From contig NZ_JABFHG010000003.1 of the NCBI RefSeq assembly GCF_013112485.1, forward strand, positions 520,146 to 584,145: a DNA stretch of 64,000 nucleotides, read 5' to 3'. Made by a program: the position numbers and the translations under genes. Under the pieces are notes generated by a model. The model had not been told where the DNA came from. It searched no databases and saw only the letters and a list, made by a program, of their open reading frames with translations. Origin of the DNA: Roseicella sp. DB1501 (GTDB taxonomy: Bacteria; Pseudomonadota; Alphaproteobacteria; Acetobacterales; Acetobacteraceae). Numbering within the stretch: position 1 is the stretch's first letter; every line of letters starts with the position of its first letter. Positions 37,814 through 45,554 of this stretch are shown here, piece after piece.

Positions 37814-38098
37814 TTAACGCCCGATGGCTCGCCATACCGCCTCCGCACCGCACAACGGCACCGGCACGCTTCGCGGCTTTTCGTCTCTGAAAAGCACTTG
37901 CATCTCGCGCAATGTCATCGGGCGTTCGAGCCTCCAACCGCCATGGTGCGATTCCTTGGGCCGGATGGCGTTCAGCAGCTGCGCAACCGACCAGTAATGC
38001 TCCAACACCTCGTCCTGGCTGGCGTCGCCCTTCCAGCAATGCATGCAGTAGGTGCGGCCGGAACGGGTGCGCCAAATCGTATGGTTCTCGCAGGCCAT
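37814..38098 (-). CDS. Small Cys/His-containing protein
   Basis: 94 residues. MACENHTIWRTRSGRTYCMHC gives C...H...CxxC, a possible zinc site, followed by helices (ASQDEVLEHYWSVAQLLNAI). Another open frame on the same strand overlaps it, but this one has the more protein-like composition. No function known. Confidence 0.55.
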   Translation of the reverse strand: MACENHTIWRTRSGRTYCMHCWKGDASQDEVLEHYWSVAQLLNAIRPKESHHGGWRLERPMTLREMQVLFRDEKPRSVPVPLCGAEAVWRAIGR

Positions 38099-38157
38099 GA
38101 CCGAATGTCCGAAGGGGAAGCTGCGAGGCTATGCCTGCCGAGACTGTGCGGGGCCGG

Positions 38158-38604
38158 TTATTTCGAGACCGTTCGCGAATTCAATTTATTGGTTCGGGCA
38201 TCTTGAACGCCTGCGTGAGCGACCCGCGCCTGCCACAGACACAGCAGAGGCGTCACAACCAGCTCCATGCCGAGGGCCAACACCGCCGAGTTGGATGGGA
38301 TGCCGACGACCACAATCCCCACCAGCCGCGCCAGGCCACCGGCAAACACTACCGCGGTCAGCAGGCGGAAACGCGAACCCATGGTCTCGATCCTCGGCGC
38401 CGAGGTCCAGAACGCCACTCCGATGCCGAACAGCAGGCCGGAGAGATAGCGGACGTGGCTGTCGAGCGATGGGTCGGCGGCATCGGCAATGAACCCGGCA
38501 CCCAAAATCATGCCAGCGAGACCAGCCAGGACCGGAACAAGACCGAATACGAGGATAGCACTCTGAAGAAGCCGCTTTTCGGTCACTCGGTTATCCCGGC
38601 TCAA
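38158..38604 (-). CDS. DUF4345-like integral membrane protein
   Basis: 148 residues with four hydrophobic helices (LLQSAILVFGLVPVLAGLAG, YLSGLLFGIGVAFW, LLTAVVFAGGLARLVGIVVV, VLALGMELVVTPLLCLW). The Pro-Val-xxG, YxSGL and GGLARL strings fit DUF4345. It is a chromosomal-type cargo gene of unknown function. Confidence 0.8.
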   Translation of the reverse strand: MSRDNRVTEKRLLQSAILVFGLVPVLAGLAGMILGAGFIADAADPSLDSHVRYLSGLLFGIGVAFWTSAPRIETMGSRFRLLTAVVFAGGLARLVGIVVVGIPSNSAVLALGMELVVTPLLCLWQARVAHAGVQDARTNKLNSRTVSK

Positions 38605-38732
38605 TGCAAGACGGACAGATAACGGGAGAACTGGTGAGGTGTTGCGGCAAAAAACATAGGCCTGCTATTTATTCATCTGGCCGTCATTCTTTCCAGCGGC
38701 ATTGCCCCTCCACCAGTTCTTCGCGTGTGGTG

Positions 38733-39005
38733 TCATGGCTTCAACCCAGAAATCATGTAATGGAGCGCCTTGATTGATCCTTTGCCAACAAGGACAATGA
38801 TATCTTTCTGTCCGCTTTTAATCATTTGGTCGTGGATGCGTTCTGTGGGGAATTGCTTCACCTCAACAGAGACGTCATATTCAGGCAGATAGAAATCTAG
38901 GTTGCTAGGATTATCCTTTTCCTGTTCTGGCTTCGTGTATTCAATGCCGTGCTTTTCACATAGCAGTATGAATTCGCGTTCCATCGGATCATTTGGTATT
39001 TCCAT
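38733..39005 (-). CDS. Small PD-(D/E)XK nuclease-like protein
   Basis: 90 residues from ATG 39005 (a GTG three bases upstream is possible). The core NLDFYLPEYDVSVEVKQF shows D, then ExK, at the right spacing, followed by KDIIVLVGKGSIKALHYM. It looks like a minimal phage nuclease of the PD-(D/E)XK superfamily. It overlaps the previous stop and ends a minus-strand phage operon running from 41.9 kb. Confidence 0.68.
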   Translation of the reverse strand: MEIPNDPMEREFILLCEKHGIEYTKPEQEKDNPSNLDFYLPEYDVSVEVKQFPTERIHDQMIKSGQKDIIVLVGKGSIKALHYMISGLKP

Positions 39006-39817
39006 CACCTCTCCCTCACCGCCTCAATGGCGGCTTTCAGTGCTGCGGCGGGGGTTGGGCCAATGCCGTGCAACTTATCTGCAGGCGTAAAGCAGACTAA
39101 TCGCCTAGCACCGAACTGCCACTCATTGTCATCGATCAGTTCAAGGCAAATGCCGGCTTCGTAGCCCATTTCAATCAGCTTCTCCAGCAACGCCTCAACC
39201 GTCTCGTCTGCTGGCTGTGGCAGCATGGCATCAAACATGGATGTCCACACCTCACCAGCCTGCACTGCGAAGCTAGCCTTTTGCAGCTTTGCTAATCTAT
39301 TCCGCCCCGCATCTATCATGTCATCGGTTGGGTATTTCGGCAGATGCGTCTCGTCTGCTGGCTGTGCCGGTTGCTGGAGGGCCCGCATTAATACACCGAT
39401 TGCTTCAGCGGCCTCTTTGAACGGATATCCACCAAGCTCATCGTTGATAATTTGCGTTAAGGTAGCAATCGCCTCCCGCTCCGCCTGCCCGCCTGCCTGT
39501 TCGGGCATTAAGGGTACTGCGTCACCAATTAGGGTATTATCGGCCTGTTCTATACCTTCAATCGGTTCGGCCTTGGCTGCGGATCGTCCTGTATTGGCCC
39601 ACCGTATCGCATCCCTGGCAACGCGCATTTCATCGGCTGTCAGTTCGCCCATGTGCAGGCGCAATTCCTGTGCGGGCATGTCTGGGTCGAGCGGTACGGT
39701 CAGCATCTGTTCGCGGAGCCGGGCGAGGGAGGCTTTGGCTAAATCAAATTCCACGGTTTTTCGATCGGCTATTTTCAGTGCCGCCTCTATCGCGTCTAGG
39801 TCTTCGGGGGTGGTCAT
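39005..39817 (-). CDS. Modular phage protein with a PTxxMIxAG unit
   Basis: 270 residues. The N-terminal half is helical (DLDAIEAALKIADRKTVEFD, LARLREQMLTVPLDPDMP). The C-terminal half contains PKYPTDDMIDAGRNRLAKL ... EVWTSMFDAMLPQPADE, a unit that also occurs twice in the gene at 41189. The end (GPTPAAALKAAIEAVRER) is typical of phage early proteins with many repeated modules. Function unknown. Coupled by overlap to both neighbours. Confidence 0.7.
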   Translation of the reverse strand: MTTPEDLDAIEAALKIADRKTVEFDLAKASLARLREQMLTVPLDPDMPAQELRLHMGELTADEMRVARDAIRWANTGRSAAKAEPIEGIEQADNTLIGDAVPLMPEQAGGQAEREAIATLTQIINDELGGYPFKEAAEAIGVLMRALQQPAQPADETHLPKYPTDDMIDAGRNRLAKLQKASFAVQAGEVWTSMFDAMLPQPADETVEALLEKLIEMGYEAGICLELIDDNEWQFGARRLVCFTPADKLHGIGPTPAAALKAAIEAVRER

Positions 39818-40188
39818 TCTCTATCCCTATCCATTAATGCTTGAATATCGTCGTCCATTTCGTCAATCGCACCCCTATTCGCCGCGCCTGCCGGTTGCTG
39901 GCGCAGTTGGGCGTAGGCAGCCAGGGCTTCATCACAGAACCGATTGACATTAAACGTCGGGTGACATCCAGATCGTATCCGCCTTAAAGCCTCCGCCATC
40001 TGCGCCATCACGCCCCCTCCCTGTGACGCACCCCCGGCCTGAGCGGGAGATTGGGAAACTCGACCCAGAGCATAAGTTGCGGCTTTGCTGAACGGATCGA
40101 CGCGCTTACTGAAATGCGACAATGCATCGCTTATAGTCTGGGCATCCGGCATCGCCGGTGCATCTGGGTTCGCGTTGGTGGGGGTCAT
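39814..40188 (-). CDS. Hypothetical phage protein
   Basis: 124 residues, Ala/Gln-rich linker in the middle (SPAQAGGASQGGG), C-terminal helical part (MAQMAEALRRIRSG, FCDEALAAYAQLRQQPAG). ATGA overlaps with both neighbours place it firmly in the operon. No family recognised. Confidence 0.62.
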   Translation of the reverse strand: MTPTNANPDAPAMPDAQTISDALSHFSKRVDPFSKAATYALGRVSQSPAQAGGASQGGGVMAQMAEALRRIRSGCHPTFNVNRFCDEALAAYAQLRQQPAGAANRGAIDEMDDDIQALMDRDRE

Positions 40189-40295
40189 GGCAAATATCCT
40201 GTGTGATCAAAGCAAGAGTCGGACGTAAAAGCATGGCCGACATAGAGGCCGAGGGCATAAACGACGATTATCCAGAAGGCTTGTTTACCGGTCAC
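40185..40295 (-). CDS. Single-span small membrane protein (36 residues)
   Basis: A 36-residue frame from GTG 40295 with one hydrophobic helix (FWIIVVYALGLYVGHAF) and an outside tail containing Cys. Its GTG overlaps the upstream stop (GTGA) and its stop overlaps the downstream ATG (ATGA), so it fills exactly the gap between two coupled genes. That is the main evidence that it is real. Confidence 0.6.
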   Translation of the reverse strand: MTGKQAFWIIVVYALGLYVGHAFTSDSCFDHTGYLP

Positions 40296-40537
40296 TTCCC
40301 GCCCTCCATGCATTCCCTGATGACGGCGGCATGTATGTTCCTCGTCAGAACAGGCGCAAAATCGGATAGGTCACGAACCGCTTCCCTCAACCGACCCATC
40401 TCCTCCGCCATGTCGGCGCGGGATGCGGTCCAGGCTGCTTTAAACGCTGCCATCGCTATGCCCTCATCATTCTCCGTAAAACCTGACGTATCTTCAAACC
40501 ACTTCTCGAAAGCGACGCGGCACTGGTCGGCGGTCAT
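40292..40537 (-). CDS. Small helical phage protein
   Basis: 81 residues. CRVAFEKWFEDTSGF then AMAAFKAAWTASRADMAEEM match a recurrent phage pattern (AFexWf...AfkAgWxA). Function unknown. Coupled by ATGA overlap to the gene upstream. Confidence 0.7.
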   Translation of the reverse strand: MTADQCRVAFEKWFEDTSGFTENDEGIAMAAFKAAWTASRADMAEEMGRLREAVRDLSDFAPVLTRNIHAAVIRECMEGGK

Positions 40538-40800
40538 GGCTTCTGTCCTTCATGGGTCCATTCAATGCCTAGTCGCTTAGCGCAATCGTTTCCGAATGGA
40601 AGAAACCCGCAATCACCGCCGTCTGGCACATATTGATCTTCATCTTCTGGATGCAGATACCAATCGCCGCCTGCAATGGCATGAACCATTCTATGCGGCT
40701 TTGACGGATCAATGTCGCGTTGGCAATTTATGCAGTAGTAATCAGTCTTAGGGGTTTTCCGATAGTCGGGCTTTGCTGCAAATCGGTCTATTTTGCGCAT
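40534..40800 (-). CDS. Phage zinc-binding-type protein
   Basis: 88 residues with YYCINCQRDIDPSKPHRMVHA and a later GDCGFLPFGNDCAKRLG, giving four Cys plus His residues for metal binding. No function known. It overlaps the next gene by 4 bp and directly follows the DUF551-like gene. Confidence 0.68.
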   Translation of the reverse strand: MRKIDRFAAKPDYRKTPKTDYYCINCQRDIDPSKPHRMVHAIAGGDWYLHPEDEDQYVPDGGDCGFLPFGNDCAKRLGIEWTHEGQKP

Positions 40801-41196
40801 CTACCCCTCCGTCGATGCTGGCGGTTGGGGGACGGGCATCCAATGGGTTAAACTGTACTGAACTCGCACCCATTCGCAGGTGTCAAAATCCCCGACAGCC
40901 CATTCAAGGAAACAGTTTTTCCTTGCTGACCATTTTACATCTGCATGGCGTTCTTTGTTTACTGACCATGCATCAAACCGACTGCCATCCTTCGGCGCAG
41001 TATCAATCGGCATCCACTCACCCGCTGGCTGCGCCTCAATCTCCGTCAGCCTGTTCCGGCCGTAGACATGCACCACGCGGGCATTATCCATTTGCAGGAC
41101 CAGGCCGTCTCTGCCTTCGCGGGTCGTGTATGAGCCGATGCAGGTGCCGGTGAAGTCGTCGCAGTCTGCGCGGAAGCGTTTGCCGAGATCAGTCAT
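40801..41196 (-). CDS. DUF551-like phage protein
   Basis: 131 residues from ATG 41196, preceded by GGGAGG. The N-terminal part ends with MDNARVVHVYGRNRLTEIEA. The C-terminal part EWMPIDTAPKDGSRFDAW ... THWMPVPQPPAS is a DUF551-type domain (WxPIxTAPxDG...HWMPLPxPP), common in phage early regions. Function unknown. Confidence 0.75.
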   Translation of the reverse strand: MTDLGKRFRADCDDFTGTCIGSYTTREGRDGLVLQMDNARVVHVYGRNRLTEIEAQPAGEWMPIDTAPKDGSRFDAWSVNKERHADVKWSARKNCFLEWAVGDFDTCEWVRVQYSLTHWMPVPQPPASTEG

Positions 41197-41914
41197 GGTC
41201 GCCTCCCTGTGGTTGGGGGACAGCTGCGAGCATGGCCTTATATTCCGCGATAATGGCCTTGGTATTTTGCGTGTCATCAGTCGGGACCGCATTAAACGCC
41301 TTGATACCGGCTATAACCATCTCATCCGTCGGCTCAACCGGCACCAGTTTCCATCCCGCTGGCTGCGCGGTCCCGGGGCTGAGCATTCCGAGGCTTCTTC
41401 CAAGCACTTCGACAAGCCGTTCCCTCTTGCCTTTGCCAAGGCAGAGATGGACCAATATGTCGTCCGCTAAATCAGAAATTGCGACACTTTCATTGCCCAG
41501 GCAGTCGCCTCCTGGTTGACAACCGGCAGTCGTGGAAGGGAGATCAGAAACTTCCGTCTCACCGGCTACAATTTCGTTATTAACATCCACCGCATTTGTC
41601 GTGTCTGGCTTCGGCGTGTCGATGGGGGCGGCGTCGTACATGGCTTGCCATACCCGGCCCAAGTTATTCTTTCGAGCGTCAAAGGACATTGTTTCGCAGT
41701 TAACATGCTGAAAGCCCGCCAAAATCATTTCGTGGGTAGCTACGCGCGGCGGCCCCTGCACTGGCGCGGGCTGGAGTGCCTTAAGTATGGTTTCGCGCCA
41801 CTCGCTTACAATCTCCTCTCCGCCAGGGCTATGCGCTGTTTTTATGCAGCGTCCATGCAGCTTATCGAGCGCCCCCAAAGCCTCTCGCCGTTGCTGTTCA
41901 GTCGTCATGGTCAT
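41189..41914 (-). CDS. Modular phage protein with two PTxEM units
   Basis: 241 residues (ATG 41914; 41908 is an alternative). Two copies of the unit seen in the 39005 gene occur: ATHEMILAGFQHVNCETM ... VWQAMYDAAP and PTDEMVIAGIKAFNAVP ... EYKAMLAAVPQP, the second after the phage string PAGWKLVPVE. It is first in the minus-strand operon of seven or eight coupled genes. Confidence 0.7.
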   Translation of the reverse strand: MTMTTEQQRREALGALDKLHGRCIKTAHSPGGEEIVSEWRETILKALQPAPVQGPPRVATHEMILAGFQHVNCETMSFDARKNNLGRVWQAMYDAAPIDTPKPDTTNAVDVNNEIVAGETEVSDLPSTTAGCQPGGDCLGNESVAISDLADDILVHLCLGKGKRERLVEVLGRSLGMLSPGTAQPAGWKLVPVEPTDEMVIAGIKAFNAVPTDDTQNTKAIIAEYKAMLAAVPQPQGGDHD

Positions 41915-41943
41915 CTTAAAATCCAATCCCCTTAAAATCATCC

Positions 41944-41971
41944 TTGACTACAACGTATATACACCATAATG
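41944..41971 (+). promoter_or_regulatory. Candidate sigma-70 promoter in a divergent region
   Basis: TTGACT (41944-41949) and ATAATG (41966-41971) at 16 bp spacing point toward the small gene at 42004. The same AT-rich segment with GTATATAC must also hold the start of the minus-strand operon at 41914. Confidence 0.4.
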
Positions 41972-42003
41972 ATCAAGCAACAGATTTTCACCGGGTATTT
42001 TAA

Positions 42004-42162
42004 ATGGCAATAAAATTACCGCCGACGCGCATGAGAACGATGCGGTTCGAGCGTGATTTGGAAAGAAGAGTTTTGCGTGCAGCGAAGGGCGAAAGTCTGA
42101 AAACATTCGCTGCTGTCGTGCGCGTGGCTCTGAATGACTGGCTTAGGAAAAGAGGATATTAG
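42004..42162 (+). CDS. Small basic RHH-like protein (52 residues)
   Basis: 52 residues: MAIKLPPTRMRTMRFERDLE, then RRVLRAAKGESLKTFAAVV and a C-terminal helix. Basic, strand plus two helices, so possibly ribbon-helix-helix. The stop touches the GTG of the HerA-like gene without a gap, suggesting coupling and perhaps autoregulation of the pair. Confidence 0.58.
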   Translation: MAIKLPPTRMRTMRFERDLERRVLRAAKGESLKTFAAVVRVALNDWLRKRGY

Positions 42163-43767
42163 GTGGGCATTATTCCAGACAAAGCACTCGAACAGCACAT
42201 CGCTATTTTGGGTATCACCGGTTCCGGCAAGACGTTTGCCGCGAAGGGCATCGCGGAAAGCATCTTGTCCAGCGGCGGGCATCTCTGCGTCATCGATCCA
42301 ACCGGCGCCTGGTCCGGCTTGCGGTCCAGCGCCAGCGGCAAGAAGGCCGGCTTCCCGGTCGTGATCTTCGGCGGCGATCAGGCCGACGTGCCGCTGACGG
42401 CCAATAGCGGCGAGGCGATCGCGGAGATCGTCGCCACGACGGATACTTCCTGCGTGCTGGACACCGGCAACATGACTGTGCGCGACCAGACCCGGTTCCT
42501 GACCGACGTCGCTGAAACGCTCTACCGGCTGAACCGCAAGCCGCTGCACCTCATCATCGACGAGGCCCACAACATCATGCCGCAGGGCAAGGTGGCGGAC
42601 CCGCAGTCAGCCATGATGCTGCATGCCGCAAACCGGCTGTTGAGCCAGGGCAGGAGCCGCGGGCTGCGGGTGATGATGATCTCGCAGCGGCCGCAGAAAC
42701 TTCATAAGGACAGCCTCAGCCAGGCCCAGGCGCTGGTCGCCATGCGGGTCGTCGCGCCGCAGGACCGTAAGGCCATCGAGGACTGGATCGGCTCCTGGGC
42801 AGACCCGAAGGAAGGGGCCGACATGATGGCCTCGCTGCCGTCGTTGCAGACCGGCGAGGGCTGGGTATGGGCGCCTGTCGTCGGCGTCCTCAAGCGGGTG
42901 AAGTTTCCACCGATCAAGACCTATGACAGCAGCAAGGCGCCGGATGGCGAAGCTGGTGAAATCGTGCTGGCGAAGATCGACCTTCCCGCCATCCAGGCCA
43001 GGCTCGAACTGGCGACGAGCGATGCCGCCGAGAATGATCCCAAGCGGCTGAAGGCCCGCATCGCCGAGCTCGAGAAGGCCAAGGGGAAGCCGGACGCCGA
43101 TGCGCTCAGGAAGGCCGAGGAGGCGGGGTATGCACGGGGGAGGGCGGAGGTCGCTCCGGCAGTTAAGCAGGCGCTGGCGGCCGCTGGCGACCGTCTGAGG
43201 GCACTGGCAGAGGATCTGGGGTCAAGCCAAGTCATAAGTGCCGCCCCAGTGCCCAACCCGGTGCCCCTGCAGCCGTCCAGGCCCAAAGCCCCACCATCGT
43301 CGACCAGGTCCGAGATTGGCGACGGTCTCCCGCGCCGCATCCTGACCGCCCTGGCTCAGCTCGACGGAGCGGTGCCGAAGTCGCGCCTGGCGCTGATGGT
43401 GGAGGTGAAGGCGTCGGGAGGTTACTTCCGCAATACCCTGACCAAGATGCGGTCGGAGGGACAGGTCACCGGCACCGACCCGATCTCGATTACCCCGGCG
43501 GGCCGCGCCGCTGTCGGTCCAGTCGATCCGCTGCCGGTGGGGCGCGATCTGCTCGATGTCTGGAGCAAGCGCCTCGGCGGTCTGAACGAGCGGATCCTCG
43601 GCACCTTATGGGACGCCGGTGCCCTGGCGAAGGGCGATCTCGCCGCGCGCGTCGGCACCGATCCCAGCGGGGGCTACTTCCGCAACACGCTGACGAAGCT
43701 GCGCGGCCTCGGTCTGATCGACGGGACCCAGACCGTCAGCCTGTCGATGAATTTCTACACTGCGTAA
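42163..43767 (+). CDS. HerA/FtsK-like ATPase with tandem winged helices
   Basis: 534 residues. The N-terminal ATPase has Walker A GITGSGKT (17-24) and Walker B HLIIDEAHN (about 129-137), then SQGRSRGLRVMMISQRPQ as sensor region, typical of DUF87/HerA-type motors. A Lys/Glu-rich helical linker (residues 280-350) is followed by two related C-terminal winged-helix units, each with SGGYFRNTLTK(M/L)R. It would move along or pump DNA. No NurA-like nuclease is adjacent, and SSB is next, so a DNA-processing role is likely. Confidence 0.85.
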   Translation: MGIIPDKALEQHIAILGITGSGKTFAAKGIAESILSSGGHLCVIDPTGAWSGLRSSASGKKAGFPVVIFGGDQADVPLTANSGEAIAEIVATTDTSCVLDTGNMTVRDQTRFLTDVAETLYRLNRKPLHLIIDEAHNIMPQGKVADPQSAMMLHAANRLLSQGRSRGLRVMMISQRPQKLHKDSLSQAQALVAMRVVAPQDRKAIEDWIGSWADPKEGADMMASLPSLQTGEGWVWAPVVGVLKRVKFPPIKTYDSSKAPDGEAGEIVLAKIDLPAIQARLELATSDAAENDPKRLKARIAELEKAKGKPDADALRKAEEAGYARGRAEVAPAVKQALAAAGDRLRALAEDLGSSQVISAAPVPNPVPLQPSRPKAPPSSTRSEIGDGLPRRILTALAQLDGAVPKSRLALMVEVKASGGYFRNTLTKMRSEGQVTGTDPISITPAGRAAVGPVDPLPVGRDLLDVWSKRLGGLNERILGTLWDAGALAKGDLAARVGTDPSGGYFRNTLTKLRGLGLIDGTQTVSLSMNFYTA

Positions 43768-43805
43768 GCCGGCCACTTACGGCCCACCAAACAAAGGAGA
43801 AAGAA

Positions 43806-44147
43806 ATGTCCTATTCACTCAACAGCGTCCATCTCATCGGCAATGTCGGCAAGGACCCGAAGACCAAGACCCTCGATCGCGGCGGCCTGACGGCGCGGTT
43901 CAGCATCGCCACGGCCGAGGCCTGGTACGACGCTAAGGATCAGCGTCAGGAGAAGACGAGCTGGCATCCCTGCGTCGCCTACGGCAAGACCGCCGAGCTG
44001 GTGCGAGATCATGTCAGGCAGGGCCAGCAGGTCAGTATCATCGGCCGCATGGAGCCGCGCGAATGGGATGACGCCGGCGTCAAGCGCAACATCACCGAGG
44101 TCGTCGTCCAGGAGATCGGCTTCCTCGGTCGGAAGCCGCAGCCATGA
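43806..44147 (+). CDS. ssb: Single-stranded DNA-binding protein lacking acidic tail
   Basis: 113 residues from ATG 43806. A complete OB-fold (NSVHLIGNVGKDPKTKTLD, TARFSIATAEAWYD, WHPCVAYGKTAELVRDHV, QVSIIGRMEPREWDD) ends at GFLGRKPQP. The Gly-rich linker and acidic DDxIPF-type tip that recruit partner proteins are absent, as in some plasmid and phage SSBs. Good AAGGAGAAAG start signal. Coupled to the next small gene. Confidence 0.92.
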   Translation: MSYSLNSVHLIGNVGKDPKTKTLDRGGLTARFSIATAEAWYDAKDQRQEKTSWHPCVAYGKTAELVRDHVRQGQQVSIIGRMEPREWDDAGVKRNITEVVVQEIGFLGRKPQP

Positions 44148-44305
44148 CGCTGCGCATGGTCTTCTGCCGGCATGGCTGCAATGCCTTCGAGACGCGGGAT
44201 GATGAACCGGAGTGCGGAGCCTGCGGCTCCGTCATGACGGAGGATGTCGAGCCGTTCGAGGATGCGATCGAGGAGGTGGAGGAGCGGGGTCCGGAGCCGG
44301 GCTAG
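44144..44305 (+). CDS. Small zinc-ribbon-like protein (53 residues)
   Basis: 53 residues overlapping the ssb stop by ATGA. FCRHGCNAFETRDDEPECGACG gives two Cys pairs for one zinc (split by a loop), followed by an acidic helical tail (EPFEDAIEEVEERGPEP). The acidic tail might act in trans with the tail-less SSB, which is speculation. Confidence 0.6.
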   Translation: MTLRMVFCRHGCNAFETRDDEPECGACGSVMTEDVEPFEDAIEEVEERGPEPG

Positions 44306-44418
44306 GGAAGCGCGTAGTCCTGGGTGGAGAACTTGTCGGCGACACCCAGGATGCTCGAGACGTAGGCCGCGAAGGAAAGGGCGGTGTTGATTGACCATTT
44401 CGCGGCGCCATAGGTCAT
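44302..44418 (-). CDS. Very small hydrophobic protein (38 residues)
   Basis: 38 residues from ATG 44418 (TYGAAKWSINTALSFAAYVS then SILGVADKF). The frame is open further upstream without a start, across the end of the HEPN-like gene. It could be a remnant or a short membrane peptide. Support is weak. Confidence 0.3.
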   Translation of the reverse strand: MTYGAAKWSINTALSFAAYVSSILGVADKFSTQDYALP

Positions 44419-44450
44419 GAAGCTGGTAGGAAACTCAAGTCGGCCATCGT

Positions 44451-45086
44451 TTAAATTAACGGGAACAATTGATGCTTTTTTTCTAGGTCTCTCACTAAAT
44501 CACGGAGGCTAGCTTTCTCATTGTCCCACATGGGTTTGAAATGGATCAGCGCGTTGCGAAAATCAATGAGAAGCTTCATGTTCTTACATTTGTTGTTATT
44601 CTTGTCCGGCGGGCCCTTTTGCATAAGGCAAGCGATAGAGGGGAATTTATCCCATGCGCTGCCGCTTCTGCGTTCCTTAATATTTTCAAACGCAAATTTC
44701 TTCGAATAACAAATGGTCGGTATATCTAGCTGATCTTGAATTGTCTCGTTTAGATGCGCTTCGATAGCTGCCGATGCCATGATTGTTGATACTGGAACGG
44801 TCTGAAGCATATCGGCGACCCGAGCGGTGCGGGCAGATGGATCACGTTCAGCCTCAACAGCGTGAGCTCTTCTGGCTGCATGGACAGCTGAATGCATCAA
44901 ATGAGTCGCGATGTCAGCCCGAAGGCTGACCGGCGGGTCTGAAGTTATCAGGCTCCACGAGGTCGTAAGGACCGCGCCTGGCGCGGTTGCATCTTTAGCT
45001 GTTGATGATTCGTCGGCGGGCATCGATGGCTGGCCTTCTGATGGGGGCATCGCGCAACGTTCTGGACCCTTGCTGCTGGACGCCAT
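44451..45086 (-). CDS. HEPN-like protein
   Basis: 211 residues from ATG 45086, preceded by GGAG. The N-terminal 50 residues are Ser/Pro-rich and disordered. The helical domain has AAIEAHLNETIQDQLD and KLLIDFRNALIHFKPMWD. The RNALIH string is an R-x4-H signature of HEPN domains, which act as RNases in many toxin and defence systems, although some HEPN-like proteins are not nucleases. The C-terminus is a charged helix. No antitoxin partner is adjacent in the same direction. Confidence 0.65.
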   Translation of the reverse strand: MASSSKGPERCAMPPSEGQPSMPADESSTAKDATAPGAVLTTSWSLITSDPPVSLRADIATHLMHSAVHAARRAHAVEAERDPSARTARVADMLQTVPVSTIMASAAIEAHLNETIQDQLDIPTICYSKKFAFENIKERRSGSAWDKFPSIACLMQKGPPDKNNNKCKNMKLLIDFRNALIHFKPMWDNEKASLRDLVRDLEKKHQLFPLI

Positions 45087-45149
45087 CGCAATCTCCACCA
45101 TCTGTCCCGCCGAATGCGGCTATGCTGACCTGATGTGAGGAGCTTTCCC

Positions 45150-45377
45150 ATGAGCGACGATGAAGTCAGGGCGAAGCTGGTCGCGTATTGCCGATCCCGT
45201 GGCATCTCGATGACACGGTTGGCAAAGTGGATGGATTGGGGATCGGCGTACCAGCACAGTCCGGCGTCCCACGCGAAGCTGTTGCAGCGGTTCCTCCGAG
45301 GTCAGAACGTTGGGGAAGAAGCTACGGCGGTTTTTCGTGCATCGGCGGAGGGGTTGGCGGGCTTGGCTAAGGGGTAA
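45150..45377 (+). CDS. Small HTH-like protein
   Basis: 75 residues from ATG 45150, preceded by GAGGAG. RAKLVAYCRSRGISMTRLA and KWMDWGSAYQ suggest a helix-turn-helix, and LLQRFLRGQNVGEEATAVF closes the fold. It is divergent from the HEPN-like gene and just upstream of the NERD-helicase, so it may regulate either. Confidence 0.55.
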   Translation: MSDDEVRAKLVAYCRSRGISMTRLAKWMDWGSAYQHSPASHAKLLQRFLRGQNVGEEATAVFRASAEGLAGLAKG

Positions 45378-45554
45378 GAGCTCACACTAGGCACTCATCG
45401 TGCCTCAGCTGTTCTCGACCCAAAGCAACGGAATGGTGGTCGTTACAACGAACATGTCCGATCAACCATGCATGGCGGCAGAGCTTCGGTAGGCATGCAT
45501 GGCCGTTGATCGAACGAGATGTTCTGACGCAAAAATTTCTGTTATGACGGCGAG

